From positions 1 to 19,471 of the forward strand of contig CANJSR010000030.1 of the NCBI GenBank assembly GCA_947476855.1: a DNA stretch of 19,471 bases. The letters run 5' to 3'. Shown one piece after another: positions 8,343-14,985 of this stretch. A program made the position numbers and the translations under genes. Below the pieces are notes generated by a model. It saw only the letters and a list, made by a program, of their open reading frames with translations, was not told the origin of the DNA and did no database searches. Position 1 is the stretch's first letter; the number at the start of each line of letters is the position of its first letter. This DNA is from Acetobacteraceae bacterium (GTDB taxonomy: Bacteria > Pseudomonadota > Alphaproteobacteria > Acetobacterales > Acetobacteraceae).

Positions 8343-9329
8343 TCAAGGTGCTGGCCGGGGCGCCGCAGCCCGTCGCAGCCGGTCGTTGATGGCAAGGCCC
8401 AGCCCCGCGTCGGGCACCGGCATGACCGCGATTCCCCGCAGCCCCAGCGCCTGGCCGCGGGCATCAAGGGCGCGCAGACCCTCGAACAGCCTTGCCGCGG
8501 CCTCGGCGGGGTTGCCGGTGGGGCTCAGCTCGAAGGTCGTGCCCGCGCCAAGCAGGGCGGGACCAAAGGCCAGCAGCGCCTCCTCACCTGCGACGGATCC
8601 GGCATCCAGCCGCACGGGCAGCGTCGGGGCATAGTGCGACAGCAGCATCCCGGGGGAGGGCAATCCCGCCTCGGACCCTGAGACCCCGTGCGGGGTGCCA
8701 TGGTCGACGGGACCGATCAGGGCCTCGATCGCTTCCACCGTGGCGCCGCCGGGGCGCAGCAGCAGGGGCCGAGGGCCTGTCAGGGCCAGGACGGTGGACT
8801 CGACACCGACGGAGCAGGCACCGCTGTCGATCACTGCGTCGATCCGGCCCGCCAGACCATCCAGCACATGGGCGGCGGTGGTGGGGCTGACCTGCCCGGA
8901 ACGGTTGGCGGAGGGCGCGGCGATCGGGCGTCCGAGCGCGCGGATCAGGGCCAGCGCCACCGGATGGGCGGGCACCCGGACCGCCAGCGTGTCCAGGCCG
9001 GCGCCGGTCAGCAGCGCCACGGGGCAGTCCGGGCGCCGGGGCAGTACCAAAGTGAGAGGTCCGGGCCAGGCAGCCTCCGCCAGCAGGCGGGCGGCCTGGT
9101 TCGGCACGACATCGCGGAACGCCGCGTCCGCATCGGTGTAGTGGCAGATCAGCGGGTTGAAATGCGGACGGCCCTTGGCGGCGAAGATCGCGGCCACGGC
9201 CCGCGCGTTCGTCGCGTCGCCGCCCAGGCCGTAGACCGTCTCGGTCCCGAAGGCGACCAGGCCGCCGGCGCGCAGGATCGCTGCCCCACGCGCGATCCCG
9301 GCCACATCGGATGTCAACACATCGGTCAT
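8343..9329 (-). CDS. tsaC: L-threonylcarbamoyladenylate synthase (Sua5/YciO/YrdC family)
   Basis: A 328-residue protein with an N-terminal YrdC-like domain (about 1-200) and an additional C-terminal Sua5-type domain. It makes threonylcarbamoyl-AMP from threonine, bicarbonate and ATP, the first step of t6A37 modification of tRNAs reading ANN codons, in the cytoplasm. Family motifs are clear: TETVYGLGGDA at 29-39, KGRP at 52-55, WPGPLTLVL at 88-96, APSANRSG at 138-145 and SVGVESTV at 173-180. The length fits the longer Sua5 type rather than the single-domain TsaC of about 190 residues. No Shine-Dalgarno is evident at the ATG. A small reading frame with a good ribosome binding site ends 44 bases upstream on the same strand and may be cotranscribed. 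Confidence 0.92.
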   Translation of the reverse strand: MTDVLTSDVAGIARGAAILRAGGLVAFGTETVYGLGGDATNARAVAAIFAAKGRPHFNPLICHYTDADAAFRDVVPNQAARLLAEAAWPGPLTLVLPRRPDCPVALLTGAGLDTLAVRVPAHPVALALIRALGRPIAAPSANRSGQVSPTTAAHVLDGLAGRIDAVIDSGACSVGVESTVLALTGPRPLLLRPGGATVEAIEALIGPVDHGTPHGVSGSEAGLPSPGMLLSHYAPTLPVRLDAGSVAGEEALLAFGPALLGAGTTFELSPTGNPAEAAARLFEGLRALDARGQALGLRGIAVMPVPDAGLGLAINDRLRRAAAPRPAP

Positions 9330-9373
9330 CCGCGCGGCTTACAACCTATCGCTCGCGCGGGGAACCAGAGACG

Positions 9374-9562
9374 CTACATCGAGCGGGCGGGGCCACCGTG
9401 GAACTTCGCGGTACCCGCAGCTGGGCTGGCCACGGGCTGCATCAGGGCGATCGGGTCGAATGCGATGGCGGAGATGTCGGCCGGCAATCCGCCGATGCGG
9501 GACAGGCCCAGGAGCAAGGCTCCCGTGGTCAAGGCGATCATTTGCAGTCGAATGGCACGCAT
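9374..9562 (-). CDS. Putative small exported or membrane peptide (62 aa)
   Basis: A 62-residue frame starting MRAIRLQMIALTTGALLLGL: two early arginines, then a hydrophobic stretch of about 14 residues, as in a signal peptide or a single membrane anchor. The remainder is short and moderately hydrophobic, ending GGPARSM. The ATG is preceded by AAGGGAG, eight to nine bases upstream, one of the best Shine-Dalgarno matches in the window, and this is the main reason for calling it. It lies 44 bases upstream of tsaC on the same strand and divergent from the FAD dehydrogenase. I recognise no family. It could instead be an upstream leader frame for tsaC. Confidence 0.45.
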   Translation of the reverse strand: MRAIRLQMIALTTGALLLGLSRIGGLPADISAIAFDPIALMQPVASPAAGTAKFHGGPARSM

Positions 9563-9642
9563 CGTCCGATCTCCCTTGGACGCCGCGTTGCTTAGACGCG
9601 TATTGCTTGCTTCAGCGTTTCAGGTGTGGACGACGACCGCTC

Positions 9643-10752
9643 ATGGACATTCAGGATTTTCACGTTGTTGTCATAGGCGCCGGCATGGCGGGCACCACCG
9701 CCGCCGCGCAGCTTTCCCCGCATCGCCGCGTCGCCTTGATCGAGATGGAGGACACGCCCGGCTACCACTCCACCGGACGTTCCGCCGCGATCTGGGTACA
9801 GAACTACGGGCCGCATGACGTGCGGGAACTCAGCCGCCTGTCGCGGGCGTTCTTCCAGGCTCCGCCCGCGGGGTTCACCGAGATTCCGTTGATGCGCCAC
9901 CGTCCGGTGCTGTTCCCGGCCCATGCGGGGCAGATGGAGGAGATGGAGGCGCTGCTGGCCGACGGGATCGGCCTGCGCCAGATCACGGCGGACCAGGCCT
10001 CGGCCCTTGTGCCGGCGCTGCGTCCTGGCTACGTGGCAGCCGCGGCGATCGAGGACGACGCCTTCGACATGGATGTGGCCGCCATCCATCAGGGCTTCCT
10101 GCGCATGCTTCGCGCGCACGATGGAACCCTTGCGTTGCGCAGCCGAGCGGGGCGGATTGAGCGGGAGGCGGATGGTTGGCGGGTGGAGACGAGCGCCGGG
10201 ACCGTTTTCCGCGCACCCATCATCGTGAATGCCGCGGGCGCCTGGGGGGACGAGGTCGCGGCACATGCCTCGGTGACACCGTTGGGGTTGCAGCCGAAGC
10301 GGCGCACCGCGGCGATCGTGAACCCCGAGCCTTGGGATGCCGAACATTGGCCAATGACAATAGACGTCGCCCACACCTGGTACGCTCGGCCCGAGGCTCG
10401 GACCCGGCTGCTGGTGTCCCCGGCGGATGAGACCCCGATGGACCCGCAGGATATCCAGCCGGATGAGTTGGACATCGCGTTGGGCATCGACCGGATGCAG
10501 CAGGCGCTGGATATCACGGTGAAGCGGGTCGAGCACGCCTGGGCCGGCCTGCGGACCTTTACCCGAGATGGCAGCCTCGCGATTGGCTGGGACGCGCGGG
10601 CCGAGGGGTTCTTCTGGGCGGTGGGCCAGGGGGGGTATGGCATCCAGACCTCTCCAGCGGCAGGCAGGCTGGTCACCGACCTGGTGCTGGGGCAGGACCC
10701 TGGGGAGGCCGCGGGGATTCTGGCGCAGGTGGCGCCCGGACGGTTCGGGTAG
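9643..10752 (+). CDS. FAD-dependent D-amino acid/amine dehydrogenase, DauA-like
   Basis: A 369-residue member of the DAO flavoprotein family. The N-terminal Rossmann motif is VVVIGAGMAGT, with G12-x-G14-xx-G17, followed by the acidic ribose-binding residue (E34). The overall pattern (GYHSTGRSAA at 40-49, LGLQPKRR, HTWYARPEA, WAGLRTFTRDG, AQGGYGIQT-like end) closely follows catabolic D-arginine dehydrogenase DauA as I recall it. R304 and Y247 match its carboxylate-binding arginine and tyrosine. The positions matching its H48, T50 and E87 are I50, V52 and V89 here, which argues against D-arginine as substrate. An oxidative deamination of some D-amino acid or N-substituted amino acid is likely. 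The longer frame from 9460 is rejected because homology begins at the ATG at 9643. The gene is monocistronic. Confidence 0.85.
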   Translation: MDIQDFHVVVIGAGMAGTTAAAQLSPHRRVALIEMEDTPGYHSTGRSAAIWVQNYGPHDVRELSRLSRAFFQAPPAGFTEIPLMRHRPVLFPAHAGQMEEMEALLADGIGLRQITADQASALVPALRPGYVAAAAIEDDAFDMDVAAIHQGFLRMLRAHDGTLALRSRAGRIEREADGWRVETSAGTVFRAPIIVNAAGAWGDEVAAHASVTPLGLQPKRRTAAIVNPEPWDAEHWPMTIDVAHTWYARPEARTRLLVSPADETPMDPQDIQPDELDIALGIDRMQQALDITVKRVEHAWAGLRTFTRDGSLAIGWDARAEGFFWAVGQGGYGIQTSPAAGRLVTDLVLGQDPGEAAGILAQVAPGRFG

Positions 10753-10758
10753 GGCTGG

Positions 10759-10785
10759 GGCGGCCGCGGAACATCCGCGGCCGCC
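10759..10785. terminator. Strong hairpin between convergent genes
   Basis: A perfect 12-bp stem pairs 10759-10770 with 10774-10785 around a 3-base loop (ACA). It fills the 41-base gap between the FAD dehydrogenase and the LLM oxidoreductase genes, which converge here. The stem includes CGGCCGCGG. No T-tract is present on either strand, so this is either a GC-only bidirectional terminator or a barrier against antisense read-through. Confidence 0.6.
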
Positions 10786-10793
10786 GAAACAAA

Positions 10794-11768
10794 CTACGCG
10801 AAGATCTCCCCCAGCCGCCGGATCGAACCGAGCACCCGCTCCTGCGGCAGACCAGGCCACTGCACTCGCATCGAGAAGTGGTTAACGCCCAGAGCCTCCC
10901 GCCAGCGCGCAATCTCCTCTTTTACCTTCACCTTGTCGCCAATGATGAAGCGGTCGCGAGCCATCTCCTCGAACGTCATGTTCGCGGTCGGGCTGACCAT
11001 CCCCCACGCCGCATACGAATCATACTTGTACTCAAGCGCCGCTCGGCATTCCTCCATCGCGGTCGCGTTGCTCTCCCCGACATAGCATTCGCGGGCTATC
11101 GGGAACTCGGGCACCGTCTTGCCGAGGGAAGCCAACGTGTCCCGATACACCTTCATCAACGGCACCGTGTCGCCCAGGGTCGTGGCGTTGGAAATCAGCC
11201 ACCCATCCCCGATCCGCGCGGCCCGCTTAACCGCCGCGTCGACCAGCCCCGCCACCCAGACCGGCGGCCCGCCTACGCGGAACGGTTTATGGCTGATTCC
11301 ATGGTTGGTGACGTTGTAGAACTTGCCGTGGTGCGTGATCTTTTCCCCGGTCCAGAGCTGCCGCATCAGCGCGATGCTCTCGGTAAAGCGGGCGGACCGT
11401 TCCTTCAGGGAGACCCCGAAGGCCTCGAACTCTCCCTCGCGATAGCCCAGGCCGACACCGAGGACGAAGTTGCCCTCGCTGAGGACGTCGAGTGTCGCGG
11501 ATTCCTCAGCCACCTGGACTGGGTTCAGCAGGGGCAGCAGAAGGATGTTGCCCCCGATGGTCATCCCCTTCGCCTCGGGCAACAGATACGCCATCAGCGG
11601 CGTGATCTGGAGCATCTGCAACGGCTCGGTCAGGAAGTGATGCGGGAACAATAGTGAGGAGAAGCCGGATTGGCGGGCCACCCGGACCTGCTGCACGAGT
11701 TCGGGGACACGAGCTGCGATGTTGTCGCCCTCGGGAAACTGGGTGTTGATAAATAGCCCGACCTTCAT
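10794..11768 (-). CDS. LLM-class flavin-dependent oxidoreductase (luciferase-like)
   Basis: A 324-residue TIM-barrel protein of the bacterial luciferase-like monooxygenase family, using FMN or F420 in the cytoplasm. Family features include the opening MKVGLFINTQFPEGDN, the segment FVLGVGLGYREGEFEAFG at 101-118, the ERSARFTESIALMRQLWTG stretch at 123-141 and PPVWVAGLVDAAVKRAA at 168-184, followed by IGDGWL. The substrate is not evident. The start at 11768 is chosen over an upstream extension to 11840 because it has GGAAGGA about eight bases upstream and matches where family homology begins. The gene follows, 82 bases downstream, the relic of a Gfo/Idh/MocA dehydrogenase on the same strand. Both may once have belonged to one unit. 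Confidence 0.87.
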   Translation of the reverse strand: MKVGLFINTQFPEGDNIAARVPELVQQVRVARQSGFSSLLFPHHFLTEPLQMLQITPLMAYLLPEAKGMTIGGNILLLPLLNPVQVAEESATLDVLSEGNFVLGVGLGYREGEFEAFGVSLKERSARFTESIALMRQLWTGEKITHHGKFYNVTNHGISHKPFRVGGPPVWVAGLVDAAVKRAARIGDGWLISNATTLGDTVPLMKVYRDTLASLGKTVPEFPIARECYVGESNATAMEECRAALEYKYDSYAAWGMVSPTANMTFEEMARDRFIIGDKVKVKEEIARWREALGVNHFSMRVQWPGLPQERVLGSIRRLGEIFA

Positions 11769-11850
11769 GCGCCTGATCCTTCCGCGTGCGATGACCATCG
11801 GGTGTTGCCGCACCGCGCGACGCGCGTCCATCCCACACACGGGCAGTTGG

Positions 11851-12313
11851 TTATTCTGCAGCCTGGCGCAGCCTGGGTCGGGGTCGCAGACGCACCGTCA
11901 CGCCACACAGGTGGGATTCGTCGGCGGCGAAGGCTATCAGGTGGCTGTCGATTGATTCCTCCAGCGAGGTAAGCGCCGCCGGGTTCGCTGTCACCGGGCA
12001 CGATCAACTGGCTGATGCGCTTGTCGTCGATCCGGAAGTCCGAGACGGTGATCTCGTTCCTCGCGAAATTGCCGCCCATCTCTCTATGGCTGCCCATCAG
12101 ATGAATGGTCCGCGTGTTCTCCCGCGTGAAGCCGCTGACCGTCAGGCTGGCGTTCATCCCGTTGGCGAAGCCAATGTGGACGATTTGGTTGTCCGCCACA
12201 TCGTTGTCACAGCGGTAGACGCAGCGCCCATACGGTCCGTCATGCAGGGCGGCGCTCCGCCCCTCCGCCAAGGTATCCAGAGATACGAACGCGCAGGGCC
12301 GTGGGCTGATCAA
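11851..12313 (-). pseudogene. C-terminal relic of a Gfo/Idh/MocA-family dehydrogenase
   Basis: The minus strand encodes PYGRCVYRCDNDVADNQIV, then a beta-strand pattern (VHIGFANGMNASLTVSGFT, HLMGSHREMGGNF, ITVSDFRIDD). This is the typical C-terminal domain pattern of NAD(P)-dependent Gfo/Idh/MocA sugar or inositol dehydrogenases. After GDSEPGG (near 11970) homology moves to another frame, which reads TSLEESIDSHLIAFAADESH and ends at TAA 11853-11851. That is the usual final helix, so a frameshift, apparently with loss of the intervening loop, has occurred. The N-terminal NAD-binding Rossmann domain is missing altogether. The upper boundary is uncertain because it abuts the otsA relic. The initiation codon available at 12313 (TTG) has no support. 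Confidence 0.7.
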
Positions 12314-13140
12314 ACATGAGCCACCAGTTCCGGCGCGTGGCCCGTGGGCTCCGTCGGCCCATTGGACTCAGCGGGCCAATCATCAACGTCGCCGTTGTCC
12401 GGCGGCTGGGCACGCAACGCTGTCAGAAAGGTCTGGCAGAACTGGCGGGCGGAGGTCCCGCGGATGCTGGCCTGCAGAGATTTGTGACGGGGCTTACGTT
12501 CCTAGAGCGGCATGATCAGGCCCACGTGCATGCGGTCGGCGATTTCCTCGATATCGAACGGGTTGACGGTCAGGGCTTCCGGCAACTTGTCGGCGGCCTC
12601 GGCGAACCGGGACAGGATCAGCACGCACGGATAGGTCTGGTTCTGGGAGGCCACGAATTCTTTTGCCACCAAGTTTATCCTGACGCGTAGCGGGGTCAGG
12701 ATCCCCAGACGCGCCAGGCGGTAGTAGCCGGCCAGGATGGACCTGCCCACCGCGCGTGCCATGTGGCGGATCGGGGTTCAGTCGCCTTCGGAATACCAGC
12801 CATTCACGTCACCGACGGCCCGATCCAGCTCTGTCACGCATTGCAGGTAGGAATCCCTATAGCCCTGGGTGTGGAAATCGATCACGTCACAGGCGCACAG
12901 TGCGTCAAGCAATTAGGCGGCTCGTGGCAGAGCCTGGAATATCTGTGACGGCACAAAGGGCGTGTGCAGGAAGAACCAGATCTGCTCCTTCACTCCCAGC
13001 TCGTGCAGCGAATGGCCAACCGTCAGCAATTGTTAGTCAAGGACCCAGATCAGGGCATTGGAGAGGGCGGCGGCCAGTCCCCCCGGAGGGCTGGATTGCG
13101 GTCACCGGGCACGGGAAATCGGTTGGAAACCAACACCATT
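12310..13140 (-). pseudogene. otsA: Degenerate trehalose-6-phosphate synthase
   Basis: The minus strand from 13140 to 12310 spells successive conserved OtsA blocks: VLVSNRFPVPGDR at the N-terminus, LIWVLD-stop-QLL (normally WVHDYHLL), FFLHTPFVPSQIFQALP, LLDALCACDVIDFHT, ELDRAVGDVNG, stop-TPIRHM (normally WTPIR), INLVAKEFVASQN, VLILSRFAEAADKLPEAL, VNPFDIEEIADRM and GLIMPL-stop-ER. In-frame stops lie at 13035-13033, 12915-12913, 12780-12778 and 12504-12502. A one-base frameshift lies in the run of six C (plus strand) near 13079-13084. The relic is about 830 bases, against roughly 1400 for an intact gene. The region after GGLAAAL and the central sugar-binding part after FHT are deleted. The live enzyme makes trehalose 6-phosphate from UDP-glucose and glucose 6-phosphate; this copy cannot. 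Confidence 0.85.
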
Positions 13141-13319
13141 CTGGACGTCGTATTCTCCCGTAATATATCAGGGCTATATTGTGATATCCGTCATTGATGT
13201 CATTCAAACAACCGAAGATGCCGGGCATATGACATGCCCGTTGCTCGCATAGGGTATTTCAGTCTGAAATATCGAGTCCTTTGACCTGCATTGAATGAAT
13301 ACAGGTCATATCAGCACCT
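13141..13319. other. AT-rich gene-free stretch with several inverted repeats
   Basis: This interval is visibly AT-richer than anything else in the window and holds no gene. Inverted repeats: AATATA/TATATT at 13162-13167 and 13175-13180; CGGGCAT/ATGCCCG at 13222-13228 and 13234-13240; a 17-base palindrome TATTTCAGTCTGAAATA at 13255-13271; and TGACCTG/CAGGTCA at 13282-13288 and 13302-13308. It would have held the upstream region of the otsA relic. It also lies downstream of the sulfotransferase gene. Confidence 0.6.
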
Positions 13320-13352
13320 GGGCTGCCGGATTGGCGAGAGGTTCGGCAGCCC
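13320..13352 (-). terminator. Hairpin downstream of the sulfotransferase gene
   Basis: A perfect 9-bp stem pairs 13320-13328 (GGGCTGCCG) with 13344-13352 (CGGCAGCCC), with a 15-base loop. It starts eight bases after the sulfotransferase stop codon on the minus strand. No T-tract follows, so the call rests on position and stem strength. Confidence 0.45.
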
Positions 13353-13360
13353 TTCGGCGA

Positions 13361-14782
13361 TCATGCAGCCTTGCTGGAACGCCCCATAAACGCCCAGGAG
13401 GAGCCGGCATCGTCAATCCGCTTCTCGACCTCGGCATACAGCTTCCGATCCTGGACCGAGATATCGTGAAGGTAGTCCAGATCGGCCGGACCGAGATCCT
13501 CCTGCTTCAGGAAAGGCACGGACTCATTCCGCCGCGTCCCACTCTGGATCTGCCACCGTCCAGCGAGCCAGCCGGCATAGTGGCGGGTCGTCGTCACCTC
13601 GGCATCCAGTTCGGACAGGCGGTCCACGACCTCCTGCGCATCGCCGCCGCCCAACCACTCACACATCGTGTCGGGTCGGTTGATCGAGCCGTCGCGCAGC
13701 AGCGACAGGCGCAGGTCATCCAGCATCGGCCGGGTCACGTCGGCGGGTGCGACATCCAGCCCCAGCGCATGCAGCCAAGTGCGGGAGTCGGGCCCAAAGG
13801 CGCCCCGTTCAGCATCCTGCATGATCCGGGTCAGGATGTAGTTCGTCTGCGACAGCGTGATGTCGATCGGGTTCCGGAGGGTCGTGAACATCTCATCCAC
13901 AGGGCGGAGCAGCCTGGCCTCCAGGACATCCCCCAGATTCATGTGTCCATGCACAAGGACGAAATCGAAGAACGGGATAATGCGGATAAGTTGGGCCAGC
14001 TCTCCGAACAGCCGGTGTTGGGAGGAGTAGTCCCGGCTGGTCAGCGACTGGTGAATCGCCGGGAAACGGGCCGACAGGTGGGCCGACAGATCGGTGCCCG
14101 CGCATTTCGGGACATGGATGAAAAACCGGCGCTTCTTTTCCGGAAAAGCATTCAAAAGCAGATCTTTGACGTTCTTCTGGAAGGCCGTGGAGGTCAGTGC
14201 CTCATAGGCCGTTTCACGCGCCAGACCGGCGTTCCACGCCTCAACCTTCGGGGTCTCGGGCCGGCTGTCACCGAACACGCTGAACAGAACCTGGTCGATC
14301 CGGCGGCCTGACATGTCACACCGGGCAAGTAGGTTATAAAGCCCCTGCTTATCCTCAAGCAGCGTGAGCAGATTGAACCAATCGCGCGGCTCCCTCGGCG
14401 CCGGCAGCACGGGAAAGGCGGGCGGAAGAGTCTTGCCGAAATCGGGCGCGGTGGGCGCTGCCCCCTCGGGCAGCATCATGTCGCCGCGATCCAGCATCCG
14501 GCCGGATGCCGCGAAACGGGCGGTCACCCTGCGATTGCCGGAGATATCCAAAGGTGGCTCAAATCGGTACTCAAAACCGTGGCCCACGGTCCCGAATGTG
14601 CCGGCGGCCAGAAGATCACGGCGCATTACGTCGCAGCGAACCTGAGCTATGCGCTGTTCGTCGACGTAAACAGAGATATCCACATAACCCTCAGGGTCAC
14701 TTTCATCAAAAGCCCATCCTTGAATCTTCTCTTTTGAGAGTAAGTCTACTCTTCCGCGCAGCTTTCGGCCGATGTGGTTCAT
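13361..14782 (-). CDS. Sulfotransferase family protein with N-terminal beta-sandwich-like domain
   Basis: A 473-residue protein. Residues 1 to about 105 resemble the small GWA-type domain often fused to polysaccharide glycosyltransferases (GRVDLLSKEKIQGWAFDESD, then VDISVYVDEQRIAQVRCD, RRDLLAAGTFGTVGHGFEY). Residues about 215-470 form a sulfotransferase (Sulfotransfer_2-like) domain: the 5'-phosphosulfate loop FFIHVPKCAGTDLSAHL at 220-236 (K226 being the key lysine) and the 3'-phosphate motif TLRNPIDITLSQ at 301-312. The expected role is transfer of sulfate from PAPS to a cell-surface carbohydrate. No signal peptide is present. The longer frame to 14911 runs through the tRNA gene and is rejected; the ATG at 14782 has a weak AAGAAG upstream. 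The first codons are less GC-rich than those of the neighbours, suggesting acquisition. No polysaccharide genes lie nearby. Confidence 0.75.
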   Translation of the reverse strand: MNHIGRKLRGRVDLLSKEKIQGWAFDESDPEGYVDISVYVDEQRIAQVRCDVMRRDLLAAGTFGTVGHGFEYRFEPPLDISGNRRVTARFAASGRMLDRGDMMLPEGAAPTAPDFGKTLPPAFPVLPAPREPRDWFNLLTLLEDKQGLYNLLARCDMSGRRIDQVLFSVFGDSRPETPKVEAWNAGLARETAYEALTSTAFQKNVKDLLLNAFPEKKRRFFIHVPKCAGTDLSAHLSARFPAIHQSLTSRDYSSQHRLFGELAQLIRIIPFFDFVLVHGHMNLGDVLEARLLRPVDEMFTTLRNPIDITLSQTNYILTRIMQDAERGAFGPDSRTWLHALGLDVAPADVTRPMLDDLRLSLLRDGSINRPDTMCEWLGGGDAQEVVDRLSELDAEVTTTRHYAGWLAGRWQIQSGTRRNESVPFLKQEDLGPADLDYLHDISVQDRKLYAEVEKRIDDAGSSWAFMGRSSKAA

Positions 14783-14884
14783 GAGCGGGCAGCTTCTTTC
14801 GTCAGGTGATGGGTCTTGCGATGGATCAGGGTGGAATGGCCTTGACCTGTGTGGCCGATACCGGGCGCCTCGATGGGGTGACCA

Positions 14885-14965
14885 TGCCCACCGGGGGACT
14901 CGAACCCCCACGTCTCACGACCGCGGATTTTAAGTCCGCTGCGTCTACCATTCCGCCAGGCGGGC
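14885..14965 (-). tRNA. tRNA-Leu(UAA)
   Basis: A full cloverleaf on the minus strand. The acceptor stem GCCCGCC (14965-14959) pairs with GGTGGGC (14892-14886) through one G-T pair, with discriminator A at 14885. The anticodon stem GCGGA/TCCGC encloses the loop CTTAAAA, with anticodon TAA at 14932-14930. A long variable arm (class II, GGTCGTGAGACG) is followed by a perfect GGGGG/CCCCC T-stem with loop TTCGAGT. No CCA is encoded. It starts 20 bases after the hydroxyacid dehydrogenase stop on the same strand, and ends 102 bases before the sulfotransferase start. Confidence 0.96.
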
Positions 14966-14985
14966 ACCGGCCGGGAAGGTTTTTA

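Noticed and set aside
9460..9642. N-terminal extension of the FAD dehydrogenase
   Set aside because: The extension is arginine-rich and precedes the Rossmann motif, which should be close to the N-terminus. It also overlaps the small divergent frame.
13295..14311. 338-residue plus-strand frame antisense to the sulfotransferase
   Set aside because: The composition is shadow-like and the minus strand carries the PAPS-binding motifs in frame.
14783..14911. N-terminal extension of the sulfotransferase to 14911
   Set aside because: The added residues are encoded by the tRNA-Leu gene and are arginine/proline-rich; homology and a normal start begin at 14782.
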